The position numbers were made by a program, and so were the translations under genes. A stretch of 64,000 bases of DNA from the NCBI RefSeq assembly GCF_022761015.1, contig NZ_JAKWJQ010000005.1, positions 1-64,000 of the forward strand. The letters run 5' to 3'. How positions within the stretch are numbered: the stretch's first letter is position 1; every line of letters starts with the position of its first letter. Shown here in pieces: positions 52,813-61,472 of the stretch. This DNA is from Humibacter sp. RRB41. GTDB taxonomy: Bacteria > Actinomycetota > Actinomycetes > Actinomycetales > Microbacteriaceae. The notes beneath the pieces were generated by a model that was given only the letters and a program-made list of their open reading frames with translations, had not been told where the DNA came from and made no database searches.

Positions 52813-53259
52813 GTGCCAGTGAACCCCGCGATCCAGGGCCGGAGCTACCCTCCGGTCGACGCCTATCTCGTCGGGCGAGAGAAGGTGCGGGAGTTCGCAC
52901 GCGCCGTGTTCGCGACGAATCCCATCCACTTCGAGGTCGAGGCCGCCCGCGCTGCCGGCCACGCCGACGTCGTGGCGCCGCCCACGTTCCCGGTCGTCGT
53001 GCAGGAGGCCACGCTGGCCCAGCTGCTCGGAGACGAGGATGCCGGGATCGACTTCGGTCGAGTGGTGCACGGCGACCAGCGCTTCGAGTATTCGCGTCCC
53101 GTGGTGGCGGGCGACGAGCTGACAGCGCATCTCACCGTCACCTCGGTGAAGTCGCTCGGCGGCAACTCGATGATCACCGCCAGCACCGTGATCGACGACG
53201 CAACGGGGGAGCACGTCGTGACGGCGACCTCCACGCTCGTGGTGAGGGGAGAGGACTGA
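52813..53259 (+). CDS. MaoC-like hydratase, HadA-type (UPF0336)
   Basis: 148 residues from the GTG at 52813. YPPVDAYLVGREKVREFARA opens the hot-dog domain, with FATNPIHFE and APPTFPVVV; the sequence lacks the classical hydratase D..H active site, as in HadA. It forms a two-gene unit with the next MaoC gene, overlapping by one base (TGATGG). In mycobacteria the HadAB heterodimer dehydrates 3-hydroxyacyl-ACP in fatty-acid elongation. The position before murB and tRNA-Trp/secE is conserved in actinobacteria. Confidence 0.85.
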   Translation: MPVNPAIQGRSYPPVDAYLVGREKVREFARAVFATNPIHFEVEAARAAGHADVVAPPTFPVVVQEATLAQLLGDEDAGIDFGRVVHGDQRFEYSRPVVAGDELTAHLTVTSVKSLGGNSMITASTVIDDATGEHVVTATSTLVVRGED

Positions 53260-53687
53260 TGGCCGCGACTCCGGCACTCGACTCGTTGACCGTCGGCGAC
53301 GAGGTGGCGAGCGTTCGCCACCTCGTGACGCGCGATTCGCTCGTGCGGTATGCCGGGGCCTCCGGTGACTTCAATCCCATTCACTACCGTGACGACGTCG
53401 CGGAGTTCGTGGGACTGCCGGGCGTGCTCGCCCACGGCATGCTCACGATGGGCATCGCGTCGCAGGCCGTCGTGGACTGGGTCGGCGACCCGGCGAGGGT
53501 GGTCGACTACCAGGTGCGCTTCACCCGTCCCGTCGTGGTGGATCGCCAGGACGGCGCGACGCTCGACGTCACAGCCAAGGTCGCCGTCATCGAGGCCGAT
53601 GCAGGCAGGGCGCGCATCGACATCGTCGCGAGCGTGGACGGCAAGACAGTGCTCGGCAAGGCGCAGGCGTGGGTGTCGCTGATTTGA
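53259..53687 (+). CDS. MaoC hydratase, HadB-type
   Basis: 142 residues. The hydratase catalytic motif YAGASGDFNPIHYRDDVAEF has the D and H of R-specific enoyl hydratases, with GLPGVLAHGMLTMGI next. It is the active subunit pairing with the HadA-type protein. Its stop overlaps the start region of murB, so the three genes are one operon. Confidence 0.88.
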   Translation: MAATPALDSLTVGDEVASVRHLVTRDSLVRYAGASGDFNPIHYRDDVAEFVGLPGVLAHGMLTMGIASQAVVDWVGDPARVVDYQVRFTRPVVVDRQDGATLDVTAKVAVIEADAGRARIDIVASVDGKTVLGKAQAWVSLI

Positions 53688-54874
53688 CGGAGGCCGCACC
53701 CACCTTCGCGCAGCTGACCACCATGCGCGTCGGCGGCCTTGCCCAGCACCTCGTCGCCGCGCGCAGCGAGGACGAGCTCGTCGCGATCGCGCGCGACGCC
53801 TACGCGGGCGACGACGATGTGCTGCTGCTCGGGGGTGGCTCGAACACGATCGTCAGCGACGACGGGTTCGACGGCACGGTCATCCAGGTCGCCACCCGCG
53901 GTGTCGAGCGGATCGAGGGCGGCGAACGCATCGGGCGTCCGGATGCCGTTCGGCTGCGCGTGCAGGCGGGAGAGCCTTGGGACGGCCTCGTGGCGCTGGC
54001 CGTGCGCAACAGGTGGGCGGGGATCGAGGCGCTGTCGGGCATCCCGGGCAGTGTCGGAGCTGCGCCGGTGCAGAACATCGGCGCGTACGGGCAGGAGCTC
54101 TCGTCGGTTCTCGTCGCCGTCGACTTTCTCGACGCGGCGACCGGCGACGTGCGAAGGATGACCGCGGCGGAGCTCGAGCTCGGCTACCGCACCTCGCTGC
54201 TCAAGCGCGGTCTGCAGGGGGTCGTGGTCGCCGTCGAGCTCGAGCTTGCGCAGCGGCAGGATGTCGGCGCGGCGCTGAGCGAGCCCATCGCGTACGGACA
54301 GCTCGCGAACGCGCTCGCTGTCGATGTCGGGACGAAGGTCTCGCTCGGTGAGTTGCGGCGCACCGTGCTGTCGCTGAGGGCGTCGAAGGGCATGGTTCTC
54401 GACCCGGACGACCCCGACTCGGTGAGCGCAGGCTCGTTCTTCACCAACCCGATCGTGTCGACGCAGTTCGCGCACACCCTGCCGGCCGACATGCCGAGGT
54501 GGCCGCTCGTGCCGGACGAGCCGGACCTCGTCGCGCCGCTCGACGCCGCCTTCGCCGAGGAGAGCGTCGCTGTCGGGCTGCTGGCAGAGGCCGCTGTGGA
54601 CCGCGAGAGGCATCGGGCACAGGCCGAGTCGACGGGGCCCGGAGTGAAACTCAGTGCCGCGTGGCTGATCGAGCACTCCGGCATTCGACGCGGATTCGCA
54701 CTGCCGGGATCGGGCGCCGCCATCTCGAGCAAGCACACGCTGGCGATCACGAACCGGGGCGGGGCATCCGCGCTCGATGTGGCGCAGCTGGCGTCGTACG
54801 TGCAGGGGCGGGTGCAGGCCGAGTTCGGCGTGCTGCTGCGGCCGGAGCCGGTGCTGGTCGGCCTGGAACTCTAG
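53669..54874 (+). CDS. murB: UDP-N-acetylenolpyruvoylglucosamine reductase
   Basis: 401 residues from the GTG at 53669; a TTG at 53684, overlapping the preceding stop as TTGA, is an alternative. FAD-binding parts: TTMRVGGLAQHLV and LLLGGGSNTIVSDDGF; the substrate part has GIEALSGIPGSVGAAPVQNI with GAYGQE; the catalytic serine and glutamate region is VSAGSFFTNPIVS and KLSAAWLIE. MurB reduces the enolpyruvyl group to make UDP-MurNAc in peptidoglycan synthesis. It is longer than the E. coli protein (342), as is usual in actinobacteria. Confidence 0.93.
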   Translation: MGVADLTEAAPTFAQLTTMRVGGLAQHLVAARSEDELVAIARDAYAGDDDVLLLGGGSNTIVSDDGFDGTVIQVATRGVERIEGGERIGRPDAVRLRVQAGEPWDGLVALAVRNRWAGIEALSGIPGSVGAAPVQNIGAYGQELSSVLVAVDFLDAATGDVRRMTAAELELGYRTSLLKRGLQGVVVAVELELAQRQDVGAALSEPIAYGQLANALAVDVGTKVSLGELRRTVLSLRASKGMVLDPDDPDSVSAGSFFTNPIVSTQFAHTLPADMPRWPLVPDEPDLVAPLDAAFAEESVAVGLLAEAAVDRERHRAQAESTGPGVKLSAAWLIEHSGIRRGFALPGSGAAISSKHTLAITNRGGASALDVAQLASYVQGRVQAEFGVLLRPEPVLVGLEL

Positions 54875-54898
54875 CCGCCCGCCCGCGCCGCACGTGGT

Positions 54899-55372
54899 TC
54901 AGCCGCGCACGGCCGACCGACGCTGAGCCCGACGGATGGCCGAGAGGCCGGCGAAGAGCAGTACGAGCACGCCGATCGCAACGACGATGAGCACGCCGAT
55001 CGTCACGGGCGTGAATGAGGCGGTCCACGCGGCGAACGCCGCAGCATTGCCGGGTACGGCGGTGACGATCATCACCGCCGCCGCGAACGCCAGCACGATG
55101 ACGCCCCACGCGATCGCACCGGAGCGGATGCGCGGCCGCGTCCCGCCCGTCGCGGCCGCGGCGTAGCGGTCCGCGAGCGGCGGCTCGTCGATGCGGAGCG
55201 TCGGAGTCGCCTCCGGCTGCGCGGCGGTGGCGGCGTCGTCGATGCGCTCGGTGGGGGTCGTCTCCGTGAGGCGTTCGGTGGGTGCGGTGTCGCTCTCGGG
55301 TGTCATGGTCGAGTCCTCGCTCTTGTGCGGGTCGGGCCGCTGCGTGCTGGGGGTGTCAGGTGCGTCGCTCAC
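54899..55372 (-). CDS. small membrane protein with disordered head
   Basis: 157 residues. The first 80 are a Thr/Pro/Asp/Glu-rich disordered stretch with repeated TPTERI/TPTLRID units. Two hydrophobic helices follow, about 88-107 and 124-146, and a basic tail RRAQRRSAVRG. It overlaps the PspC-domain gene by four bases (ATGA) and is thus co-translated with it. No known family; it may be a partner of the envelope-stress protein. Confidence 0.65.
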   Translation of the reverse strand: MSDAPDTPSTQRPDPHKSEDSTMTPESDTAPTERLTETTPTERIDDAATAAQPEATPTLRIDEPPLADRYAAAATGGTRPRIRSGAIAWGVIVLAFAAAVMIVTAVPGNAAAFAAWTASFTPVTIGVLIVVAIGVLVLLFAGLSAIRRAQRRSAVRG

Positions 55373-56931
55373 AGGGACTCCCTCTGCGCCACGTAGACGG
55401 ATCCGACAGCCTGGTCGACCTTGATGGTCACCGTCGGCTGTCCGTCGCCGATCACGAAGGTGGAGATCCTCTCGTCACCGGTCGTCGCGACTGACGGTGA
55501 GACGACCTCGGAGTTGCCGTCGGCATCCATGCGGTCGGCATTCACGGAGCTGCGCCCGGCGTGCTGGGTGATGACGACCCGTGCCGAGAGGCCCTCGACG
55601 AGATCGATCTCGGTGGAGCCGACGCCCTGGGAGATGTCGACGTGCCCGCTCGCCGCAGCGTCGTCGAAGCTGACGCGAGTCGAGCCGAGAGGTTGGTAGA
55701 TCGAGACCGCCGAGGGGTCCTGGTAGTACGTGTACAGGAGCACGAGGTCTCTCCCGCGGGGCGGAAGCACGGTCACCAGGCACGCGACGATCAGCACGAT
55801 CGAGACGAAGCCGAGGAACCCGCTCCGGCGGCGAAGGACTCCTGCGAGCACGATCGATCCACCGATGACCGCGGTGGCGATCGCCAGCCCGATCGGTATG
55901 GAGTAGTCGGATGCGCTCGACCCGAGGACCACGGCAGAGCCCACGCCGCCCAGCACGAGCGCGAGCCCGAGCGCGATGCCGACGTAGGCCGCACTGGTGC
56001 GCGGATTCGCGGCTCTGCGCTCTCGACGCGCCCGTTCCGACTCCGCTGCGAGCGCCTGCGCCTGTGCCCGGATCTCGGCGGTGCGCTGCTGCTTGATGGC
56101 TCGGGCGTCGGCCTGCTGGGCATTCCAGGCCGCGTACTCCGTGCGCCAGGCATCCTGTCGCGCCCGCCAGTCCGCAACGGCATCCTGATCGGCGCCCGGC
56201 TGGCCCGCCGGCGGAGCGACGTAGGACGCACCACCGCCCGTCGACGGGTCGGGGAGAGTCGATGCCGGGGCGGCGCTCGCGGAAGCCGAATGCGCGGCGC
56301 CGCCACCGGCATCCGTCGGTGAAGTCTGCGTGGTCGGGGAGGGAGACGGAGAAGAGGGATAGGTCGGAGCAGCGGATGCCGGGGGCGACACGGGTGTGAT
56401 GCGCCCGCTGCGTGCTGCCCAGATCACGAACGCCACGATGAGTCCGATGACCAGAAGGCCCCAGAGCGCGCGCCCGACGGAGGCGAACCACGACAACCCG
56501 CCCCAGAACTGCGCCCCCGCCCACCAGAAGCCCTGCGCGAACGGGAGGAACGAGAACAGCGCGAGCACGATGATGCCGATCGTCGCCGGCTCGAAGTGAC
56601 CCTTGATAAGGCGCTCGAGGTGGATGTCTCCGCTCGCGTCAGGAAGCAGCAGCCATGCCGCCGCGTACACCAGGAACGCAGGGCCGCCGAGGGTGGCGAC
56701 GACAACGGCGATGCCGCGCACGATGATCGGATCGATGCCGAGCCTGGCGGCGATTCCGCCGCAGACCCCGCCGGCCCAGCCGTTCTGGCGCACGATGCCC
56801 AGACCGCGGAGCCAGCCGAAGAAGCGGGTGGAACCGGTGGCTGCACTGCTGGGGGTCGCGCCGGGAGCGGCACCGGGGGTGGCTGAACCGTATTCCGGCG
56901 GGCGGGGCGTCTGTGTGGCGTCTTCAGGCAT
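55369..56931 (-). CDS. PspC-domain membrane protein with DUF4097-like C-terminus
   Basis: 520 residues. A Pro/Ala-rich head precedes a PspC domain, with GWAGGVCGGIAARLGIDPII and FLVYAAAWLLLPD. Several helices (about 113-175), a Ser/Pro spacer, a charged helical part and four more helices (to about 410) follow. The last 110 residues are beta-rich repeats (HVDISQGVGSTEIDLVEG and AVGSVYVAQRE), like the adhesin-type DUF4097/LiaF-C domains. The neighbouring divergent kinase also begins with a PspC domain, so these genes are probably one envelope-stress system. Confidence 0.82.
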   Translation of the reverse strand: MPEDATQTPRPPEYGSATPGAAPGATPSSAATGSTRFFGWLRGLGIVRQNGWAGGVCGGIAARLGIDPIIVRGIAVVVATLGGPAFLVYAAAWLLLPDASGDIHLERLIKGHFEPATIGIIVLALFSFLPFAQGFWWAGAQFWGGLSWFASVGRALWGLLVIGLIVAFVIWAARSGRITPVSPPASAAPTYPSSPSPSPTTQTSPTDAGGGAAHSASASAAPASTLPDPSTGGGASYVAPPAGQPGADQDAVADWRARQDAWRTEYAAWNAQQADARAIKQQRTAEIRAQAQALAAESERARRERRAANPRTSAAYVGIALGLALVLGGVGSAVVLGSSASDYSIPIGLAIATAVIGGSIVLAGVLRRRSGFLGFVSIVLIVACLVTVLPPRGRDLVLLYTYYQDPSAVSIYQPLGSTRVSFDDAAASGHVDISQGVGSTEIDLVEGLSARVVITQHAGRSSVNADRMDADGNSEVVSPSVATTGDERISTFVIGDGQPTVTIKVDQAVGSVYVAQRESL

Positions 56932-57045
56932 GTCTCGATCGTGCCCGAGTCGCCGCCCCGTCCGCGATGGGGGATCGCCCTGATCGACCCCTGAGATGTT
57001 CCGCCCGGTGATCAGGGGTGCGCGGCCTGATGATTGGATGCCTGT

Positions 57046-58272
57046 ATGCCGTCCTCATCCGCCCGCGCGCCCAGGCGGCCGCCGATGTCGCCGCCCGTGC
57101 AGCGACCGCCGTTGCTGCGCCCGCGCGACTGCGTGCTCGGCGGTGTGTGCGCCGCGACGGCGCGGCACCTCGGGTGGAGTGTCGAGGCGACCAGGTGGCT
57201 GGCCATCGCACTCGCGCTGTGCGGTGGGGTGGGCATCCTGCTCTATGCCTGGCTCTGGGCGATGACGCCGCTCGAGCCGTCGGAGCCCGACACGCTCGGC
57301 GTCGTGCATCGCCGGGTCCCCGTGCCGTGGCTGCTGTTCGGCGCCGCCGTGTTCTTCGGTCTGCTCGTGTTCACGCTCGGAATCGGGTTCAGGTCTGGGG
57401 TGGTCGCCTCGGCGAGCCTGGTACCGGTCATCGTCGGCGCTGTCGTGTGCGGTGCCGGCTCCGTTCTGTGGGATCAGCTCGTCGACGCGGCGACGCCGCG
57501 CAGCGAGACGACCGCGCGGTGGCTGCGGATCTCGAGCGGCGTCGTGCTGGTGGCGGTGGGAATCCTCGGCCCTCTGGTGTGGGGGAGCGGTGCACCCGGA
57601 TGGGCGTGGGTGCTCTTCGTGATCGCCCTGCTGGCCGGGGTGGCCGTGCTGGCAGGCCCGTGGGCACTGCGACTCTGGCGGGAACTGATCGCCGAGCGCA
57701 CCAAGCGGGTGCGCGAGGAGGAGCGCGCCGAGATGGCGGCGCACTTGCACGACTCCGTGCTGCAGACGCTCGCGCTGATCCAGACCAGGGCGGGGGCATC
57801 CAGCGAGGTCGCCCGGCTCGCGCGAGCGCAGGAGCGCGAGCTGCGGGAATGGCTGTACTCGGGTGAGCGTCGTGAGGACAACGACCTGATCAGCGATCTT
57901 CGCGAGACGGCGGCCGCGCTCGAGCTGGACTATCCGGTGCGGTTCGACGTCGTCGTCGTGGGAGCGACGGGAGAGCGGTCGACAGGCGAGGTGGCGGCGG
58001 CATCGCGCGAAGCGATGCTCAACGCAGCACGCCACGCAGGGGGCGAGGTGAGCGTCTACGTCGAGGGGAGCGAGGCATCCGTCGATGTCTTCGTGCGCGA
58101 CAGAGGGCCGGGATTCACGCTCGAGACGGTGCCCGGCGACCGCATGGGCGTGCGAGAGTCGATCGTGGGGCGCATGCGCCGCGCGGGAGGCACGGCCTCC
58201 GTCGGGCCGGGAGCAGGCGGCGAGGGCACAGAGGTGCGGGTGCACTTCGAACGAGGAGGAGATGAGGCGTGA
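57046..58272 (+). CDS. PspC-domain sensor histidine kinase
   Basis: 408 residues from the ATG at 57046. An N-terminal PspC domain (LGGVCAATARHLGWSVEATR, then LLYAWLWAMTPLE) is followed by about four more helices up to about residue 210. The kinase part is short: phosphoacceptor in EMAAHLHDSVLQTLALIQTR and the ATPase in SREAMLNAARHAGG and VRDRGPGF. The organisation is that of actinobacterial PspC/LiaS-like kinases of envelope stress. It is divergent from the PspC-DUF4097-like protein, its likely regulator or target. Confidence 0.87.
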   Translation: MPSSSARAPRRPPMSPPVQRPPLLRPRDCVLGGVCAATARHLGWSVEATRWLAIALALCGGVGILLYAWLWAMTPLEPSEPDTLGVVHRRVPVPWLLFGAAVFFGLLVFTLGIGFRSGVVASASLVPVIVGAVVCGAGSVLWDQLVDAATPRSETTARWLRISSGVVLVAVGILGPLVWGSGAPGWAWVLFVIALLAGVAVLAGPWALRLWRELIAERTKRVREEERAEMAAHLHDSVLQTLALIQTRAGASSEVARLARAQERELREWLYSGERREDNDLISDLRETAAALELDYPVRFDVVVVGATGERSTGEVAAASREAMLNAARHAGGEVSVYVEGSEASVDVFVRDRGPGFTLETVPGDRMGVRESIVGRMRRAGGTASVGPGAGGEGTEVRVHFERGGDEA

Positions 58273-58928
58273 CCGAATCCGACGTCACTGTCGTGATCGT
58301 GGACGACCATTCGATCTTCCGCTCAGGGCTGCGCGCCGACCTGGGTGAAGGCATCCGGGTGCTCGGCGAAGCGGATGCCGTCGACTCCGCCGTCGAGGCC
58401 GTCACGTCCCTGCTCCCCGACGTCGTACTCCTCGACGTGCACCTTCCCGGTGGTGCGGGCGGCGGGGGCGCCGAGGTCGTTCGCCGGTGCGCAGGATCGA
58501 CGGCGGGCACGCGCTTCCTCGCACTGAGCGTCTCGGATTCGGCGGAGGACGTGGTGGCGGTCATCCGCGCCGGCGCCCGCGGCTACATCACGAAGGGCAG
58601 CTCGGGCAGCGACGTGACCAAGGCAGTGCTCGCCGTCGCCGGTGGCGACGCGGTCTTCTCTCCGAGACTGGCCGGGTTCGTGCTGGATGCCTTCGGCGCG
58701 GCATCCGGAGAGCAGGCCGAGAGTGTCGATGAGCTCGATCGCCTCACAGGTCGGGAGCGCGAGGTGATGCGTCTGATCGCGCGCGGATACGCCTACAAAG
58801 AGGTCGCGACCGAGCTCTTCATCTCGGTGAAAACCGTCGAGACCCACGTCTCAGCCGTGCTGCGCAAGCTGCAGCTGTCGTCGCGTCACGAGCTCACGGC
58901 GTGGGCGCTGGCCCGCCGTCTGCTGTGA
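58269..58928 (+). CDS. NarL/LuxR-family response regulator
   Basis: 219 residues. The receiver carries VVIVDDHSIF, the phosphoacceptor in VVLLDVHLPGG and the lysine in YITKGSSG. The LuxR helix-turn-helix is LTGREREVMRLIARGYAYKE then ISVKTVETHVSAVLRKL. The GTG start overlaps the kinase stop (GTGA), so the pair is co-translated. Likely targets are the divergent PspC genes. Confidence 0.92.
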   Translation: MTESDVTVVIVDDHSIFRSGLRADLGEGIRVLGEADAVDSAVEAVTSLLPDVVLLDVHLPGGAGGGGAEVVRRCAGSTAGTRFLALSVSDSAEDVVAVIRAGARGYITKGSSGSDVTKAVLAVAGGDAVFSPRLAGFVLDAFGAASGEQAESVDELDRLTGREREVMRLIARGYAYKEVATELFISVKTVETHVSAVLRKLQLSSRHELTAWALARRLL

Positions 58929-59113
58929 CGCGGTGGCGAGTGCTCCGCTTTGCGCGCCGGGTGCCGCTCGCCTACACTTGACCGAGGTTGTTGAAGTCAG
59001 CCAAGCTTTTTTGCGCCCATTTTGCGTGGTCGTGACGGGCTTGCACACCACGGCTCAGAACTCCCGGCGAATAAGGCAGTCTTCCGGGATAGAGTCGTGT
59101 GATTTCTTCCCGA

Positions 59114-59186
59114 AGGGCGGTGGCTCAATTGGTAGAGCAGCGGTCTCCAAAACCGCAGGTTGCAGGTTCGAGTCCTGTCCGCCCTG
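59114..59186 (+). tRNA. tRNA-Trp (CCA)
   Basis: Acceptor AGGGCGG/CCGCCCT with discriminator G, D-arm GCTC...GAGC, anticodon stem GCGGT/ACCGC with loop CTCCAAA (anticodon CCA) and T-arm GCAGG-TTCGAGT-CCTGT. The 3' CCA is not encoded. Its position before secE is conserved in actinobacteria. A TAGAGT box at 59090-59095 may be its -10. Confidence 0.95.
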
Positions 59187-59225
59187 CAAGTCGGTGCTCT
59201 GGCTCCGACCCACGAAAGGTATGAG

Positions 59226-59501
59226 GTGGCGCGGAAAGTTATCGACGAACCGAGCGAGGATGTCGTCGCCAACGCCAAGAAGGAGCGGGCAGCCAAACGC
59301 AACCCGTTTTCTCGGATCGCCTTGTTCATCCGGCAGGTCTTCGCGGAACTGAAGAAGGTCGTCACACCCACACGCGGGGAACTGCTGAGCTACACGGGCG
59401 TGGTGTTGGTCTTCGTGATCATCATGATGGCGATCGTCTACGGTCTGGACCAGCTGTTCAGCTGGTTGGTGATCCTCGTCTTCGGTACCCCGGGGTCCTG
59501 A
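59226..59501 (+). CDS. secE: preprotein translocase subunit SecE
   Basis: 91 residues from the GTG at 59226 with GAAAGG six bases before. A basic amphipathic segment (NPFSRIALFIRQVFAELKKV) is followed by VTPTRGELLSYTGVVLVFVI and one membrane helix, the SecE single-helix layout. It stabilises SecY in the Sec channel. It lies between tRNA-Trp and nusG as in most actinobacteria. Confidence 0.93.
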   Translation: MARKVIDEPSEDVVANAKKERAAKRNPFSRIALFIRQVFAELKKVVTPTRGELLSYTGVVLVFVIIMMAIVYGLDQLFSWLVILVFGTPGS

Positions 59502-59589
59502 CACCGAGCAGGCCGTGGGGCGAAGAGGCCTGGATGAATCGGCGGCGCGTGCCTTACGCGCAACAACAGGAATGGATTGGTAACAGCAA

Positions 59590-60618
59590 GTGTCTGAACG
59601 AGAGCGCGATGACGTCGACTGGGCGACCGCTGCTGAGCAGGCTGCCGGAGACGACGAGGCGCAGGAGGGCAACCAGCTCGCTGCCGAGGAGCAGTCGTCG
59701 GATGCCGCCGAGCACGAAGCCCTGCACGTGACCGACGCCGACGGGAACGACATCGATCTGGATGCCGTACTCGACGCGATCGCAGAGACCGCCGACCCCG
59801 AGGCCGATGCCGCGGTTGACGACGCACTGGAGGTCGACGACGCCGACGAGGCCGAGGCGGCGTTCGAGGCGATCGAAGACGAAGAAGAGGTGGACGGAGA
59901 CTCCGACTCCGACGGGTCAGCGTCTGACGAGTCGGCTTCTGACGAGCCAGCTTCTGACGGGTCTGCACCAGAGGGCGACGACGAGGACGAGACCGAGGTC
60001 GACCCCTACGACGAGTTCAAGCGCGAGCTGCGCTACCTGCCGGGCAAGTGGTACGTCATCCACTCGTATGCAGGCTTCGAGCGTCGTGTGAAGCAGAACC
60101 TCGCCAACCGCACGAACACCATGGGCATGGAAGATTACATCTACCAGGTCGAGGTGCCGATGGAAGACGTCGTCGAGATCAAGAACGGCCAGCGCAAGAT
60201 GGTCAACCGTGTGCGCATCCCCGGCTATGTGCTGGTGCGTATGGACCTCAACGAAGACAGCTGGTCCGTTGTGCGTCACACACCTGGTGTCACCGGGTTC
60301 GTCGGCAACGCGCACAACCCGACGCCGCTGCGCTTCGACGAGGCGTTCAACATGCTCAAGTCGCTCGTGCAGGTCGAGCCGGTCGCCACCGGCAAGGCGG
60401 CATCCGGCAAGGGTGCGAAGGCCGCAACGCGTGTCGCCCCCATCGAGGTGGACTTCGAGATCGGCGAGACCATCACGATCAAGGAAGGCTCGTTCGCGGG
60501 TCTGCCCGGTTCGATCAGCGAGATCAAGCCGGAGAGCGGCAAGCTCACCGTGCTCGTCTCCCTGTTCGAGCGCGAGACGCCGGTCGAGCTCAGCTTCGAC
60601 CAGGTCAACAAGCAGTAG
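59590..60618 (+). CDS. nusG: transcription antitermination factor NusG
   Basis: 342 residues, GTG start. The conserved part is the NGN domain (KWYVIHSYAGFERRVKQNLA, then RKMVNRVRIPGYVLVRMDLN) and a KOW domain (ETITIKEGSFAGLPGSISEI). They are preceded by an unusually long acidic, low-complexity head of about 145 residues rich in Asp, Glu, Ser and Ala, with ASDESASDEPASDG repeats. Acidic heads occur in actinobacterial NusG, but this one nearly doubles the E. coli length (181). NusG couples RNA polymerase with Rho and the ribosome. Confidence 0.93.
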   Translation: MSERERDDVDWATAAEQAAGDDEAQEGNQLAAEEQSSDAAEHEALHVTDADGNDIDLDAVLDAIAETADPEADAAVDDALEVDDADEAEAAFEAIEDEEEVDGDSDSDGSASDESASDEPASDGSAPEGDDEDETEVDPYDEFKRELRYLPGKWYVIHSYAGFERRVKQNLANRTNTMGMEDYIYQVEVPMEDVVEIKNGQRKMVNRVRIPGYVLVRMDLNEDSWSVVRHTPGVTGFVGNAHNPTPLRFDEAFNMLKSLVQVEPVATGKAASGKGAKAATRVAPIEVDFEIGETITIKEGSFAGLPGSISEIKPESGKLTVLVSLFERETPVELSFDQVNKQ

Positions 60619-60631
60619 CGACTCTTCGAAA

Positions 60632-60664
60632 GGGGCCGTCCACCTCGGGTGGGCGGCCCCTTTC
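60632..60664 (+). terminator. terminator of secE-nusG
   Basis: GGGGCCGTCCACC (60632-60644) and GGTGGGCGGCCCC (60648-60660) with a TCG loop and TTT after. It separates nusG from the rplK promoter region. Confidence 0.85.
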
Positions 60665-60691
60665 GCATCCCACGAGTCACTCAGCGCAGCT

Positions 60692-60756
60692 CGTTTTCAG
60701 GACATGCTGTGAAGCATCCAGACTGTGTCGGTGCCTCGCCGGAGGTCCTGAAAACG
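60692..60756. repeat. inverted repeat upstream of rplK
   Basis: CGTTTTCAGGAC (60692-60703) is exactly repeated inverted at 60745-60756, and the flanks CGCAG and GAAGCA/GAGGCA also correspond. The 65-bp unit has the structure of a small palindromic element. No gene uses it. Confidence 0.65.
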
Positions 60757-60813
60757 TGTTGCGGCAGGTCCCTGGGTGCATGCGAGTCTGGCGACTTGAC
60801 GATGGCCTGGCAT

Positions 60814-60851
60814 GCGGGCGGTCGGTCGGCGGGCGGGCGGTCGGTCGGCGG
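60814..60851. repeat. exact 2 x 19-bp tandem repeat
   Basis: GCGGGCGGTCGGTCGGCGG occurs twice head to tail (60814-60832 and 60833-60851), followed by further GGACGGCC words to about 60875. It is G-rich on the plus strand, could fold into quadruplex-like structures in RNA or DNA, and may be length-variable. The remainder of 60665-61024 is non-coding leader of rplK. Confidence 0.7.
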
Positions 60852-60917
60852 ACGGCCGGCTGCGGACGGCCGATCGCGCAGGGCCGGGGGCTGGCAAGGC
60901 TGCCCATCCGCATCGGG

Positions 60918-60923
60918 TATCAT
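60918..60923 (+). promoter_or_regulatory. -10 box of the rplK-rplA promoter
   Basis: TATCAT is a good -10 box about 100 bases before the rplK start, giving a long leader. The -35 region is G-rich and not clear. Confidence 0.5.
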
Positions 60924-61024
60924 TGTGTGGTTTGTGCATTCGCGCAGATTCACCACGTCTCGGACAGTCCGAGGTTCGTGGGAGAGGGGATGCAACGGCA
61001 TCCGCCTCGAGGAAAGGAAAATCG

Positions 61025-61453
61025 ATGGCACCGAAGAAGAAGGTCACAGGTCTGATCAAGCTTCAGATCAAGGCCGGCGCCGCCAACCCCGCCCCGCCGA
61101 TCGGCCCGGCGCTGGGACAGCACGGCGTCAACATCATGGAGTTCTGCAAGGCGTACAACGCGGCGACCGAGTCGCAGCGCGGCAACGTCGTCCCGGTGGA
61201 GATCACCGTCTACGAGGATCGTTCGTTCACGTTCATCCTCAAGACCCCTCCGGCGGCAGAGCTCATCAAGAAGGCCGCAGGCGTGGCCAAGGGTTCCGGG
61301 GTTCCGCACACCACCAAGGTCGGCAAGCTGACCGCGGCGCAGGTGCGCGAAATCGCCGAGCAGAAGCTGGTCGACCTGAACGCGAATGATCTGGATGCCG
61401 CATCCAAGATCATCGCAGGCACCGCCCGCTCCATGGGCATCACGGTCGAGTAA
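61025..61453 (+). CDS. rplK: 50S ribosomal protein L11
   Basis: 142 residues, the family length. L11 hallmarks: [33 protein letters not shown] and the C-terminal rRNA-binding [14 protein letters not shown] and ARSMGI. It binds the GTPase-associated centre of 23S rRNA and is the thiostrepton target site. It forms an operon with rplA 19 bases downstream. Confidence 0.97.
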   Translation: MAPKKKVTGLIKLQIKAGAANPAPPIGPALGQHGVNIMEFCKAYNAATESQRGNVVPVEITVYEDRSFTFILKTPPAAELIKKAAGVAKGSGVPHTTKVGKLTAAQVREIAEQKLVDLNANDLDAASKIIAGTARSMGITVE

Positions 61454-61472
61454 AGAAAGGTAGGTCAGAACC

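Noticed and set aside
20929-52813. Integrative island inserted at tRNA-Met
   Set aside because: No integrase, excisionase or direct repeat of the tRNA 3' end was seen in the 31-kb block, so the block is reported only as a synteny question.
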